Part shown: positions 1 through 7,729 of the stretch, one piece after another
Layout of the letters: the number at the start of each line of letters is the position of its first letter
Position numbering within the stretch: the stretch's first letter is position 1
Program-made: the position numbers and the translations under genes
DNA from: CAIOZW01 sp049317725
GTDB taxonomy: Bacteria; Acidobacteriota; Blastocatellia; RBC074
Direction: 5' to 3'
DNA: 11,102 nucleotides
NCBI GenBank assembly: GCA_049317725.1
Contig: JBMOHS010000131.1
Coordinates: forward strand, 1-11,102
The notes under the pieces: generated by a model
What the model was told of the DNA's origin: nothing
The model's database searches: none
What the model saw: only the letters and a program-made list of their open reading frames with translations

Positions 1-1176
1 ATGGCCCTCGCCAACAGCTTGGCGCTGCGTTTGGCGGGCGTGACTCGCCAGACGCCCGATCCGCCCGGGGGCGCGATCGTTCGGGACGCGCAGGGTGAAC
101 CGACCGGGCTGCTCAAGGACGCCGCGATGTCACTCGTCGCCCGGGTCATTCCCGTCCCCACCGAGGAGGAGATCCTCACCGCGATCCGCGCGGCGCTGGC
201 CTACGCTGCGCGGCAGGGGGTGACGAGCGTGCACGATATGTCGGCCTCGCCGGCGGTGCTTGGCGCGTACCAGCGACTCTTGGAGCAGGATCAATTGACG
301 GTGCGGGTTTATGCTCACCAGCCGCTCAGCGAGTGGGAGCGACTGGCCCGGGTTGGATTGCGCGCCCATTTTGGCGGAGATCGCCTGCGCGTCGGGGGGC
401 TCAAAGGATTTGCGGATGGCTCCCTCGGCTCGACCACGGCGCTCTTCTTCACTCCGTACCTGGACGAGCCGGCAACCAGCGGGCTGCCGAGCGAAGAGAT
501 GATTCCGGTCTCGCGCATGCTTGCCAACCTGCGCGGAGCGGACCGTGCCGGATTGCAGATTGCCGTCCACGCGATTGGCGATCGGGCCAATCGCGAGATT
601 CTCGACCTCTATGCGCAAGTGGCGGCGGAGAATGGAGACCGGGATCGCCGGTTCCGGATCGAGCACGCCCAGCATCTCCGGCCGCAGGAGATTGCCCTCT
701 TCGCTCGTCAACGAGTGATCGCCTCAATGCAGCCCTACCATGCCATCGACGATGGCCGCTGGGCCGAGAACCGGATTGGGCCCGAGCGTGCCCGGGGCAC
801 CTATGCCTTTCGCTCCCTGCTCGATGCCGGGGTGACCCTCGCCTTTGGCTCCGACTGGTTTGTCGCTCCGATGGAGCCACTCCTTGGGGTCTATGCCGCC
901 GTGACCCGCCGCACGCTCGATGGGGGCCATCCGGAGGGGTGGATTCCCACCGAGAAGATCACCGTCGCCGAGGCCCTTCGCGCCTTCACCTACGGTTCCG
1001 CCTATGCCTCCTTTGAGGAGCACCGCAAGGGGACGCTTGAAGTCGGAAAGCTCGCCGATCTGGTCGTTCTCCCGGAGGATCCCTTGACGATCGATCCAGA
1101 GCGGTTCCGCCAGCTCAAGGTCGATCTGACCATCTTCGATGGCCGAGTCGTCTTTGACCGATCCCGCAAGGATTGA
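1..1176 (+). CDS. YtcJ-type amidohydrolase (Amidohydro_3), 5'-truncated by the window edge
   Basis: This is the C-terminal 391 residues of a metal-dependent hydrolase that likely cleaves amide or related C-N bonds of an unknown small substrate. The methionine at position 1 is probably internal: the opening [12 protein letters not shown] matches the segment that follows a DGH motif in full-length YtcJ proteins of about 550 residues, so roughly 150-170 residues lie upstream. Visible family marks, numbered on this fragment, are [11 protein letters not shown] (32-42), K135 in [13 protein letters not shown]190 in [11 protein letters not shown]222 in RIEHAQHL, D285 in FGSDW, and the C-terminal return to the beta-sandwich, [19 protein letters not shown] (344-362). 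D285 is the expected catalytic/metal aspartate and the two histidines are probable metal ligands. No frameshift is seen and the C-terminus looks complete. Its stop lies 11 bases from the stop of the opposing rnc gene. The family is sure; the substrate cannot be told from sequence. Confidence 0.9.
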   Translation: MALANSLALRLAGVTRQTPDPPGGAIVRDAQGEPTGLLKDAAMSLVARVIPVPTEEEILTAIRAALAYAARQGVTSVHDMSASPAVLGAYQRLLEQDQLTVRVYAHQPLSEWERLARVGLRAHFGGDRLRVGGLKGFADGSLGSTTALFFTPYLDEPATSGLPSEEMIPVSRMLANLRGADRAGLQIAVHAIGDRANREILDLYAQVAAENGDRDRRFRIEHAQHLRPQEIALFARQRVIASMQPYHAIDDGRWAENRIGPERARGTYAFRSLLDAGVTLAFGSDWFVAPMEPLLGVYAAVTRRTLDGGHPEGWIPTEKITVAEALRAFTYGSAYASFEEHRKGTLEVGKLADLVVLPEDPLTIDPERFRQLKVDLTIFDGRVVFDRSRKD

Positions 1177-1187
1177 GCAGGAGGGGA

Positions 1188-2171
1188 TCAGGAGTGGGTG
1201 GGGGATGGATCTTCGAGGCGGGGAAGCGTTTCCCGGTTGGCCAATGTCCGGAGCCCTTCCTCGAGATTGGTGATGGCAAATTTCGCCGCCGCTTGGTGGG
1301 CGGCCTTGAGGCTGGTTCCCTCCCCTGTCGCTAGTTGGTGTCCCTGCACCATCAATGCGACCTGGAAGACCCGTCGGTGATCTGGCCCTTGCCGCTCCAG
1401 AATCTCGTAGCGGGGAGTCGGCAGCCCGAGTGATTGCAGCCGTTCCTGGAGAGCCGTCTTGTAGTCCATTGGAGTGAGGTCAGCCGGGTCGATCTCGGCA
1501 ATGGTCGGTCCGAACTCGCGCCGGATGAACCGGTTGGCGGCCTCGACTCCTCCGTCCAAGTAGACGGCGGCAATCAGTGCCTCGTAGGCGTCGACCTGCA
1601 GTGCGACCTTCTCTCTTCCCCCCGTCTTCTCTTCGCCACGATTGAGCAGCAGATAGTGGCCAATTCCCAGCCGTTGGGCAAGGTGGTGCAGGTTGACAGC
1701 ACTGACCGTGTAGGCGCGCATCTTTGAGAGTGGCCCTTCGGAGAGGGTCGGGAATCGTTCGAGTAGCCAAGTGCTGATGAGAAACTCAAGCACGGCATCC
1801 CCAAGAAACTCGAAGGCCTCGTTGTGAAGAGGTCGCGGGGCGGGTTGCTCATTGGCGAAGGAGCGATGGGTCAGGGCACGGATGAGGAGTCGCTGATCGC
1901 GGAACCGATAGCCGATCTTCGACTCCAATTCCCGCAGTCGGTCGGCGGTGAGCATCGAGGCCAAGGGCGGGGAGAGGGGCTTGGTCTCACGGACGCCCCC
2001 CGGACGTGGGTCGGGGAGCTGCGCGGGCAGGACGCTGGTGAGAAGCTGCCGCACAGAGCGAAGAAAGCCAGACTCGGAACCCGAGCTGGCTCTCTTCTTC
2101 TCGGTGCGATCATCGGTGCGCTCTTCCCGTGGAGAGGATTCACTCAAAGACGCTGGACGAGGTTCGGCCAT
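1188..2171 (-). CDS. rnc: Ribonuclease III with an N-terminal extension
   Basis: This is the double-strand-specific endoribonuclease that processes rRNA precursors and structured mRNAs, dependent on Mg2+ and acting as a dimer. In the 327-residue product the signature [10 protein letters not shown] spans 116-125, giving acidic residues E118, E121 and D125. D194 and E197 lie in [15 protein letters not shown]. The spacing matches E. coli E38, E41, D45, D114 and E117. A dsRNA-binding domain covers about 236-305 ([15 protein letters not shown] through [20 protein letters not shown]). The catalytic core begins near residue 73, preceded by about 72 polar, charged, low-complexity residues, and there is a tail of about 20 residues. 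E. coli RNase III has 226. Met73 (codon at 1953-1955) would give a standard-length enzyme but has no clear Shine-Dalgarno. Met1 has a weak AGGA about 10 bases upstream and sits 12 bases after the preceding gene's stop, so I kept it. Probably cotranscribed with that secreted repeat protein. Confidence 0.95.
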   Translation of the reverse strand: MAEPRPASLSESSPREERTDDRTEKKRASSGSESGFLRSVRQLLTSVLPAQLPDPRPGGVRETKPLSPPLASMLTADRLRELESKIGYRFRDQRLLIRALTHRSFANEQPAPRPLHNEAFEFLGDAVLEFLISTWLLERFPTLSEGPLSKMRAYTVSAVNLHHLAQRLGIGHYLLLNRGEEKTGGREKVALQVDAYEALIAAVYLDGGVEAANRFIRREFGPTIAEIDPADLTPMDYKTALQERLQSLGLPTPRYEILERQGPDHRRVFQVALMVQGHQLATGEGTSLKAAHQAAAKFAITNLEEGLRTLANRETLPRLEDPSPTHS

Positions 2172-2183
2172 GAGAGGAACATC

Positions 2184-3356
2184 CTAGGGGCGGCGACGCG
2201 CTGGAGCGCGACGCCGAGCCGGTGCCGCTTTCTTCTTGGTGGTCGAGGCTTCCTTGGCTTCCGACGGAGTAGCGGCTCCGGTCGCCGCCGATACCGCAGT
2301 GGTCAGCGTTGGGGCGCCAGCCGCACCGGCCGGTGGAGCGTCGGTCCCAGGAGTCTCCGACTCCGCCTTCGCCGGAACGGTCGGATCAGCGATGGTTGGG
2401 TCTGCCTCCAACTGCTTGATGAAGGCCTCGGCGCCATCCGCCGAACCGGTCCGGTACTTCCAGAAGGAGTCGAACTGCTCCTTGGCGGCGGTCCGGAGCG
2501 ACTCAGTCGCCGGGGCGGTCGCCGTGGCGAGCACCCGCGCATAGTCGACGATCATCCGGTCGATCGTTGGGTTGATCTTTGCCAGGAGGGCCTTTCCTTC
2601 GTCCGCAGTCTTCTGGTCATCGGTCAGGGCTTGGTACTCCTTGCTCAACTGCTGATACTCCTTGAAGGTCGCATTGGAGCGCAGCCAATAGTTGTTGGGA
2701 TCCTTCCAGCCGAGCCCGTCCTTCTGCTTGACGGCAATCGCCTTGTTGAGATAGCCCACCGCCTCGTTGGCGTCTCCCTCGGCTTGGAGAATGTTGTAGC
2801 CGAGGAACTGGTTGAGCTGGGCAAGGGCTGTCTCCCGCAAGGGGTCATAGTCCTTGGGATCCCAGCCTTCCGGTGCCTTCTCGCTGGCCATCAGTTCGAG
2901 GCCGCGGGTCGCGTAGCTCTTGGCTTTCTCGATGTCCTTGAAGAGATTCCCCATCGCGCCGTAGGTGGTGGCGAGGGCGACACGGGCGGTGACGTAGGTC
3001 ACCGCGGTCTGCCCGGTCTCCATCGTCAAGTAGCTCTCGGCAGACTGGATGAGCTGGTCGAGTTTCGGGGCGTCCGGGGCAGCGTAGAAGGCGGTCAAAG
3101 CGCCTTGAAACTTCTCGCTAAGGTCGCCCTTGATCTGCTGCTGGGCAAACTTGGCGTACTGGCTGGTGGGGTACTTCTCACCGAGTTCGCGCGCGAGCGG
3201 CAGGCAGGTATTCTTGTCGCGCTTGGTGTAGCACTCGTTGTAGAAATTCCGCTCGAGTTCCGCCTGCTTCTCGTCCTGGGCCAGAGCGGCAGTGTTGCCG
3301 AAGAGGGTCGCGCTTGCCACAAACGCGAGCGTAATGATTGAATATACCTTCTTCAT
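2184..3356 (-). CDS. Secreted helical repeat protein of unknown function (TPR-like)
   Basis: I cannot name this gene. The 390-residue product starts with a clear Sec signal peptide (MKK, hydrophobic 6-20, probable cleavage after ALA at 24-26). The mature part is mostly alpha-helical, with stretches resembling TPR or Sel1-like helix pairs: about 32-72, 78-112, 120-156, 175-210 and 236-275. Segments such as FLGYNILQAEGDANEAVGYL and AVTYVTARVALATTYGAMG are typical of solenoid repeats. Two cysteines, C42 and C51, are close enough to form a disulfide. Residues 320-370 are Pro/Ala/Thr-rich and disordered-looking. The extreme C-terminus is strongly basic (KKKAAPARRRAPARRRP), odd for an exported protein. 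The frame continues upstream to an ATG at 3495-3497, but that would lie in the promoter. The ATG at 3354-3356 has GGAGGA upstream and the signal peptide immediately after it. It is the first gene of a likely operon with rnc. A periplasmic scaffold role is inference only. Confidence 0.85.
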   Translation of the reverse strand: MKKVYSIITLAFVASATLFGNTAALAQDEKQAELERNFYNECYTKRDKNTCLPLARELGEKYPTSQYAKFAQQQIKGDLSEKFQGALTAFYAAPDAPKLDQLIQSAESYLTMETGQTAVTYVTARVALATTYGAMGNLFKDIEKAKSYATRGLELMASEKAPEGWDPKDYDPLRETALAQLNQFLGYNILQAEGDANEAVGYLNKAIAVKQKDGLGWKDPNNYWLRSNATFKEYQQLSKEYQALTDDQKTADEGKALLAKINPTIDRMIVDYARVLATATAPATESLRTAAKEQFDSFWKYRTGSADGAEAFIKQLEADPTIADPTVPAKAESETPGTDAPPAGAAGAPTLTTAVSAATGAATPSEAKEASTTKKKAAPARRRAPARRRP

Positions 3357-3366
3357 AAAATGCTGA

Positions 3367-3372
3367 TCCTCC
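3367..3372 (-). promoter_or_regulatory. Shine-Dalgarno GGAGGA deciding the start of the secreted repeat protein
   Basis: GGAGGA read on the minus strand lies 10 bases before the ATG at 3354-3356. The upstream in-frame ATG at 3495-3497 has no comparable site, so the shorter, signal-peptide-bearing product is preferred. Confidence 0.75.
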
Positions 3373-3373
3373 A

Positions 3374-3402
3374 CTGTCTTCCGCTGTCGTGTACTGTCTG
3401 TC
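3374..3402. repeat. Phased CTGTC repeat in the leader of the repeat-protein/rnc operon
   Basis: CTGTC occurs at 3374-3378, 3384-3388 and 3394-3398, exactly 10 bases apart, with a fourth copy overlapping at 3398-3402. Read on the minus (transcribed) strand the unit is GACAG. The array lies just upstream of the Shine-Dalgarno, between the predicted promoter and the start codon. A further copy in the opposite orientation (GACAG on +) is at 3470-3474. An AGACAGT in the transcript could pair over 7 bases with the ACTGTCT that precedes it in the leader. It may be a protein-binding array on one face of the helix or an RNA switch; either is inference. Confidence 0.5.
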
Positions 3403-3485
3403 TTCGATTTTGTCCCACGCAAGAGGTGGGGAACAGATGATGATCCGGAGTCCGACGGCCTGTATAGGAGACAGTCAGATGCGTC

Positions 3486-3516
3486 ATTATTTTGCATGAT
3501 TCATCCGCTTTGTCAA
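3486..3516 (-). promoter_or_regulatory. Predicted sigma-70 type promoter for the repeat-protein/rnc operon
   Basis: On the minus strand a consensus -35 box, TTGACA, occupies 3511-3516. It is followed by an AT-rich stretch with two candidate -10 boxes: CAAAAT at 3489-3494 (16-base spacer, 4 of 6 matches to TATAAT) or AATAAT at 3486-3491 (19-base spacer, 5 of 6). This is the most AT-rich patch of the intergenic region. Transcription from here would give a leader of about 120 nt carrying the CTGTC array. Confidence 0.55.
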
Positions 3517-3530
3517 ACTACGCTCTGGCG

Positions 3531-3572
3531 GGCGGGAGGGGCCATGGAATCCCGCCGGGAATCCTCTACAAT
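3531..3572 (+). promoter_or_regulatory. Weak promoter with an inverted repeat upstream of the M20 peptidase
   Basis: TACAAT at 3567-3572 is a good -10 candidate for the rightward operon, but no good -35 box lies 16-18 bases upstream. The -35 position falls in a perfect 7-base inverted repeat, GGCGGGA (3531-3537) and TCCCGCC (3550-3556), with a 12-base spacer containing CCATGG. This arrangement fits a repressor or activator site over the -35 region. Being GC-rich in a GC-rich genome, it could also be chance. Confidence 0.35.
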
Positions 3573-3616
3573 GGTGCAGATGTTGATCGAAGGCCGGACA
3601 ATTAAGGAGTGAACCG

Positions 3617-4822
3617 ATGAACGATGGCGAGCGACAAGGGAGTCAGGGCGGCGTTTCGATCGAGGGGGCGGCCCTCGTCGAGTGGTTCCGGGGGCGAGAG
3701 CCGGAGATGATCCAGTTGCTGGGTCGGCTCGTCGAAAGGGAGTCCAAGTCAGGGGAGGCGGCGGCGTTGGTGCGGTTGGCGGAGGAGGTGGCCGACTGTC
3801 TCCGTCCGCTGGCGGCCGGCGGCGGGGAGGTGACGCTGCTGCCCGAGCCGGGGGTGGGGGCGCACTTGCGGGCGCGCTTTCCGGCCACGGGCGCGAATGA
3901 ACGATCTGCCGGGCAGATTCTCGTCATTGGCCATCTCGATACGGTCTGGCCCCTCGGGACACTCCAGCGAAAGCCCTTTGCGGTGACCGACGATGGGCGG
4001 ATCGTTGGTCCGGGGGTCTTCGATATGAAGGCGGGGGTGACGATTCTGCTCGAGTCGCTCTCGGCGATCCGGGCGCTCTCGCTCAGGACGAAGCGGTCGG
4101 TAACGGTGCTGCTGACCTGCGATGAGGAGGTGGGGAGCCGTACGTCCCGTCGATTGGTCGAGGAGGAGGCGGGGCGGGCCGCGCTGGCGCTGGTCCTCGA
4201 ACCGCCGTTGTCGGGCGGGATCGTCAAGACTGGACGCAAGGGAGTCGCGACATTCGTTGTTCGCGCGATTGGCCGGGCCGCCCATGCTGGTCTCGATCCC
4301 CACCAGGGAATCAACGCCAATGTCGAGTTGGCCCATCAAGTGGTGGCGCTCCACGCGCTCAATGACGAGGCACGGGAAGTGACGGTCAGCACCGGTCTGA
4401 TCAAAGGGGGCGTTGCACTCAATGTCATTCCACCCGAGGCCGAGGCGAAGGTTGACGTCCGCTTCTGGGAAGCAGGGGATGGCGAGCGGGTCGTCGCGGC
4501 GATTCAACAGCTGCGGCCGGTGCTTCTCGGGGCCGAGTTGCAGATCAGCGGCGGCATCAATCGACCAGCCATGCCCCGCTCCGCCGCCAATTTGGACCTC
4601 TTCGCGACGGCGCGCCGGCTGGCCGCGGAGGTTGGACTCGACCTTCGCGAGCAAGCGGTTGGAGGAGGCTCCGATGGAAACTTCACCGCGGCACTGGGGG
4701 TCCCTACGCTCGATGGGCTCGGTGTCGATGGCGGCGGTGCGCACGCCGAGCACGAGCATATCCTCTTGGCCGACATGGCACCGCGCGCTGCCCTGTTGAC
4801 CCGGCTGCTGCAGACGCTCTGA
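3617..4822 (+). CDS. M20 family metallopeptidase, carboxypeptidase G2-like
   Basis: This is a predicted two-zinc exopeptidase or amidase removing a C-terminal amino acid (glutamate, in characterised carboxypeptidase G2) or cleaving related N-acyl amino acids. It has 401 residues, normal for the family. The metal and catalytic set is complete: H106 and D108 in [11 protein letters not shown], bridging D136 in [10 protein letters not shown], general base E170 and ligand E171 in TCDEEVGS, E195 in LEP, and H376 in GGAHAEHEH. Spacing from E171 to E195 equals that in carboxypeptidase G2. The dimerisation domain runs from about 205 to 315 ([19 protein letters not shown] onward). Unlike Pseudomonas carboxypeptidase G2 it lacks a signal peptide, so it should be cytoplasmic. 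The start is firm: AAGGAG at 3604-3609, 7 bases before the ATG. It heads a rightward cluster, with the HD gene 59 bases downstream. Family confident; substrate unknown. Confidence 0.93.
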   Translation: MNDGERQGSQGGVSIEGAALVEWFRGREPEMIQLLGRLVERESKSGEAAALVRLAEEVADCLRPLAAGGGEVTLLPEPGVGAHLRARFPATGANERSAGQILVIGHLDTVWPLGTLQRKPFAVTDDGRIVGPGVFDMKAGVTILLESLSAIRALSLRTKRSVTVLLTCDEEVGSRTSRRLVEEEAGRAALALVLEPPLSGGIVKTGRKGVATFVVRAIGRAAHAGLDPHQGINANVELAHQVVALHALNDEAREVTVSTGLIKGGVALNVIPPEAEAKVDVRFWEAGDGERVVAAIQQLRPVLLGAELQISGGINRPAMPRSAANLDLFATARRLAAEVGLDLREQAVGGGSDGNFTAALGVPTLDGLGVDGGGAHAEHEHILLADMAPRAALLTRLLQTL

Positions 4823-4870
4823 CTCTCGGGTGATGGTCCCGGCCGCCGCCAGTCCACTCAGTCCGCTTCG

Positions 4871-4876
4871 AGAAGG
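4871..4876 (+). promoter_or_regulatory. Shine-Dalgarno AGAAGG deciding the HD-protein start
   Basis: AGAAGG lies 5 bases before the ATG at 4882-4884. A GTG two codons upstream (4876-4878) is in frame but overlaps this site, so the ATG is the better start. Confidence 0.6.
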
Positions 4877-4881
4877 TGTCG

Positions 4882-6165
4882 ATGGAACGACTCTATCGCG
4901 ACCCGGTTCACAATTTGATCAGCCTCGATCCGGCCAAGCCGGACGACGCGCTCCTGATTTCCTTGATCGATACGCCGGAATTTCAGCGGCTGCGCTCGAT
5001 TAAGCAGTTGGGGCTGGCCCTCTACACCTATCAAGGGGCGGAACACTCGCGCTTCACCCACTCGCTCGGCGTGATGTACTTGATGACGCGGGTGCTCGAC
5101 CAGCTCGGCAAGCATTATCCGATTGCGCCGGAGGACCGGATCGTTGGGCGCGTCGCCGCGCTCCTCCACGATCTGGGCCACGGACCCTTCTCGCACGTCA
5201 TGGAGCAGATCCTCCACGAGAACCACGAGCGCTGGACGGTGCGCATCCTCGCCGATTCGACGACGTCGGTACATCAGTGCCTTGCGGCTTTCGAGAAGAG
5301 TCTGCCGGAGCGGGTCATCGCCTCGATCGAACATCGCTACCAGCCCAGCTACATCGGCCAGCTCGTCTCCTCGCAGCTCGATGTTGACCGGTTCGACTAC
5401 CTTTTGCGCGACAGCCTCATGACGGGGGTCAAGTACGGGCAGTACGACTTCGAATGGATCCTGCATGCCCTGGGCATCGACCACGCCACCGGTCAGCTCT
5501 ACGTCGAGGATAGCGCCCTCTACGCGATCGAGGAGTACTTGCAGGCGCGGTACTACATGTTCCGGCAAGTCTACTTTCATCGGACGCTGCGGGCGGCCGA
5601 GGCGGTGCTGATGAGCATCTTCCGGCGGGCGGTCGAGCTGGTTCGGGAAGGGAGGCTCGGCTTCGTCGTCACCGGATCGGTGATGGAGTCCGTTCTGGCG
5701 GGGCGTCGCCTGACCCTCGGGGAGTACCTTCGCTTCGATGACCACGACGTGATGTTCCACATCAAGCAGTGGGCGTGCGAGCCAGACCCGGTGCTGCGCG
5801 ATCTGGCTGGCCGCTTTGTTGGTCGGCGGCTCTTCAAGACCCTCGACCTTCCGGTTGAGGAGGGACGACGCGCGCGTCTGGTTGCCCGGGCGAGAGCGCG
5901 AATGGAGTCGCTTGGCATGGATCCGGCCTACTACCTGATTGAGGATCGGGCGGGCGATATCCCCTACTACAGCTACTATCGCCCAGAGGGCAAGGGGCGG
6001 CTCTACCTGCGGACGGGCTCTCCGGATGGAGGGATGGACGCATCAGGTAAGCTGGTCGACATCGCCGACCTCTCGCCGGTCGTGCGCGGAATGGTCGGCT
6101 ATGAGCTGCACCGCCTCTGCCTCCCGGAAGAGGTCCTCTCCCAGGTCAAGGAGGAGGTCGCCTGA
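4882..6165 (+). CDS. HD-domain phosphohydrolase, COG1078 / SAMHD1-like dNTPase family
   Basis: This is a predicted cytoplasmic metal-dependent phosphohydrolase, probably a deoxynucleoside triphosphate triphosphohydrolase, of 427 residues. The opening [10 protein letters not shown] and [18 protein letters not shown] are hallmarks of COG1078. The HD residues match SAMHD1 closely: R57 and H60 in RFTHSLGV (SAMHD1 R164, H167), H96 and D97 with H100 and H105 in [10 protein letters not shown] (H206, D207, H210, H215), and D169 in [12 protein letters not shown] (D311, also metal-binding). The C-terminal half (about 210-427) is the all-helical part plus a variable region with an aromatic run [11 protein letters not shown] (360-370). 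Catalytic and metal residues all appear intact, so an active enzyme is expected. Its last base is the first base of the next gene's ATG (TGATG), so it is translationally coupled to the S41 protease. dNTP hydrolysis is by family; hydrolysis of another nucleotide is possible. Confidence 0.9.
   Translation: MERLYRDPVHNLISLDPAKPDDALLISLIDTPEFQRLRSIKQLGLALYTYQGAEHSRFTHSLGVMYLMTRVLDQLGKHYPIAPEDRIVGRVAALLHDLGHGPFSHVMEQILHENHERWTVRILADSTTSVHQCLAAFEKSLPERVIASIEHRYQPSYIGQLVSSQLDVDRFDYLLRDSLMTGVKYGQYDFEWILHALGIDHATGQLYVEDSALYAIEEYLQARYYMFRQVYFHRTLRAAEAVLMSIFRRAVELVREGRLGFVVTGSVMESVLAGRRLTLGEYLRFDDHDVMFHIKQWACEPDPVLRDLAGRFVGRRLFKTLDLPVEEGRRARLVARARARMESLGMDPAYYLIEDRAGDIPYYSYYRPEGKGRLYLRTGSPDGGMDASGKLVDIADLSPVVRGMVGYELHRLCLPEEVLSQVKEEVA
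6150..6157 (+). promoter_or_regulatory. Shine-Dalgarno GGAGGAGG inside the HD gene, driving the S41 gene
   Basis: GGAGGAGG sits within the last codons of the HD gene, 7 bases before the ATG at 6165-6167. With the TGATG overlap it marks tight translational coupling and fixes the S41 start. Confidence 0.8.
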
Positions 6166-7550
6166 TGAAATGCCCTCCCGGCTCTCGTCACTGCTGGCGC
6201 TCGCTTCTCTGGGCACTGGGTGTTCTGGGGATGATCGCGGCATCGTGGGGAGCGCGCGGGGCCACCCCGACATTGCAGCAGCCAGACTCGGGGCGGCCGA
6301 TCGCTCGCGAAGAGCGGCTGCGCCTCTTCGATCAGGTCTGGCGAGCGATCTACGACCATTATTACGATCGAGCCTTCGGCGGAGTCGATTGGCGAATGCA
6401 GCGGGAACTCTATCGACCAAGGGCAGCGGAGGCGACGACTCGCGAAGAGCTTTATCGTGTGCTGCGCCGCCTGGTGGCGACGCTGAACGATTCACACACC
6501 CGTGTCTTCGCCCCGGAAGAGGCGTTTGATCGCCAACGGCCGACACGGTTGACCGTTGGACTGCTCCTGCGCCAAGTCGAAGGGGCCATCGTCGTGGTCG
6601 AGGTCGATCCGGACTCGGAGGCAGCCCGTGCTGGCATCCGCCCCGGCTTTCGCCTGGAGTCGGTCGATGCCCAACCGGTAACGGCCCGAATCGATGCCAT
6701 TCGCGAGGAGCTGGGCCCCCCTTCCAAGGTACCCGCGGAGGTCCTGAACGCAGCAATCCTCGACCGCCTCTTCTGGGGACCGGTCGGCGTCGGCGTCGAG
6801 GCCGATTTCACCGATGCGCGAGGTGAGCACGTCCGTGCCACCCTCCCCCGTCGACGGCAGGAACTTCCACGCAGGGTGGCGAGCCGCCAGCTTCCTCTCG
6901 GAATGGGCTATTTGGAAGTGACCAGCTTCCGCCCGGAGATCGAGCAAGAGGTTGCGGTGGCACTTGCGTCCCAAGCCGGGGCGCGGGGGCTCATCCTTGA
7001 CCTGCGGAGGAATGGCGGAGGGCTTGTCGCGACGGTCTCCCGCCTCGCCGGCCATTTCCTGCCGGCGGGAACAGCGCTCGGTAATTTCATCACCCGCCAG
7101 GGGCGCACCGTCGAGGCCGTGGCGGAGTCACGTGCCGAGCAGTATCGTGGCCCCTTGGTCGTGCTGGTCAGTGACCGGTCGGCGAGCGGTGCCGAGGTGC
7201 TGGCGGCGGCCCTCCAGGAGTCCCGCCGCGCCTATCTGATCGGCACCCAGCCGACAACCTGCGGCTGTCTTCTCGGGGTGGGTCGCACGATTTTGCTCTC
7301 CGATGGTGGGAAGCTGAACATCAGTGATACAGACTTTCGGACGGCGCGTGGCCAACGGATCGAGGGGCGTGGTCTCCAGCCGGACCGATCGGTTCCGCTT
7401 CGCCTGGAAGACCTCGCGCAAGATCGCGATCGCCCCCTCGAAGAGGCGATCGCCTATCTTGCCCGCACCCTTCTCCTCGGGCCCAACCCGCCAAGCCTCG
7501 ACTTTCCTCTCTTAACCCTTCCTTCCCGCCACTCCCCTTCGCGTCCCTGA
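6165..7550 (+). CDS. Secreted S41 family peptidase with PDZ domain
   Basis: This is a 461-residue predicted envelope protease. It has a signal peptide (basic [12 protein letters not shown], hydrophobic about 13-27, likely cleavage near 30-33), a helical N-terminal region (45-125) ending in LNDSHT (107-112), a PDZ domain (about 128-225), and the S41 core from 246 with [11 protein letters not shown] (276-286). The nucleophile is S341 in [16 protein letters not shown]. Downstream are [26 protein letters not shown] (382-407). The Ser/Lys dyad lysine of CtpA/Prc, expected about 25 residues after the serine, is missing: that place reads PTTCGCLLG (C366, C368). Instead S110-H111, S341 and E400 align in order and spacing with the tricorn set S745, H746, S965, E1023, so a tricorn-type mechanism is likely. 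The residues after about 435 are a loose Pro-rich tail. Coupled to the HD gene by TGATG. Substrate unknown. Confidence 0.88.
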   Translation: MKCPPGSRHCWRSLLWALGVLGMIAASWGARGATPTLQQPDSGRPIAREERLRLFDQVWRAIYDHYYDRAFGGVDWRMQRELYRPRAAEATTREELYRVLRRLVATLNDSHTRVFAPEEAFDRQRPTRLTVGLLLRQVEGAIVVVEVDPDSEAARAGIRPGFRLESVDAQPVTARIDAIREELGPPSKVPAEVLNAAILDRLFWGPVGVGVEADFTDARGEHVRATLPRRRQELPRRVASRQLPLGMGYLEVTSFRPEIEQEVAVALASQAGARGLILDLRRNGGGLVATVSRLAGHFLPAGTALGNFITRQGRTVEAVAESRAEQYRGPLVVLVSDRSASGAEVLAAALQESRRAYLIGTQPTTCGCLLGVGRTILLSDGGKLNISDTDFRTARGQRIEGRGLQPDRSVPLRLEDLAQDRDRPLEEAIAYLARTLLLGPNPPSLDFPLLTLPSRHSPSRP

Positions 7551-7594
7551 CCGGTCCGGGATCTCTCGTCGCATCTTTCCTGCCTCACCAGGAC

Positions 7595-7623
7595 CCTTCC
7601 TGCGGTATAAAGGGAGTGGAAGG
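7595..7623 (+). promoter_or_regulatory. Possible TATAAA -10 box flanked by an inverted repeat
   Basis: TATAAA at 7606-7611 lies about 120 bases before the propeller's GTG, between CCTTCC (7595-7600) and GGAAGG (7618-7623). No convincing -35 box is visible, so the promoter call is weak. The 179-base gap at 7551-7729 has no clear terminator for the S41 gene, so read-through from that operon is also possible. Confidence 0.25.
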
Positions 7624-7719
7624 CGAAGAGCAGAGAGGATCGGTGCTGAATGGGTCAACAATGGCCAATCGGAGCCTCGACGAACCCGACAAAACAAGAT
7701 CAGCAAGCAAAATGAGGAT

Positions 7720-7726
7720 GGAGGAG
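7720..7726 (+). promoter_or_regulatory. Shine-Dalgarno GGAGGAG deciding a GTG start
   Basis: GGAGGAG ends 3 bases before the GTG at 7730-7732 (5 bases counted from GGAGG). In-frame ATGs at 7712 and 7718 abut or overlap this site. The product from GTG opens directly with a signal peptide, so GTG is preferred over the longer frame that begins with a GTG at 7616. Confidence 0.7.
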
Positions 7727-7729
7727 AAC

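Noticed and set aside
1824..3341. Open frame of 505 codons on the + strand opposite rnc and the secreted repeat protein
   Set aside because: It lies antisense to two well-supported genes. Its translation is Gly/Arg/Leu-rich with no domain, and its length is a by-product of GC-rich codons in the opposite strand.
3357..3497. 47-residue N-terminal extension of the secreted repeat protein from the ATG at 3495-3497
   Set aside because: That ATG lies in the predicted promoter, has no Shine-Dalgarno, and would bury a clear signal peptide inside the protein.
3749..4759. Open frame of 336 codons on the - strand opposite the M20 peptidase
   Set aside because: The opposing gene has a complete metal site and good Shine-Dalgarno; this frame is Arg-rich without family resemblance.
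6150..6170. Programmed frameshift or HD-S41 fusion
   Set aside because: The TGATG junction is a plain stop/start overlap with its own Shine-Dalgarno and the downstream product opens with a signal peptide, so two separate proteins are made.
7616..7729. 38-residue N-terminal extension of the propeller from the GTG at 7616
   Set aside because: The extension is polar and would precede the signal peptide; the strong GGAGGAG site fits the GTG at 7730 instead.
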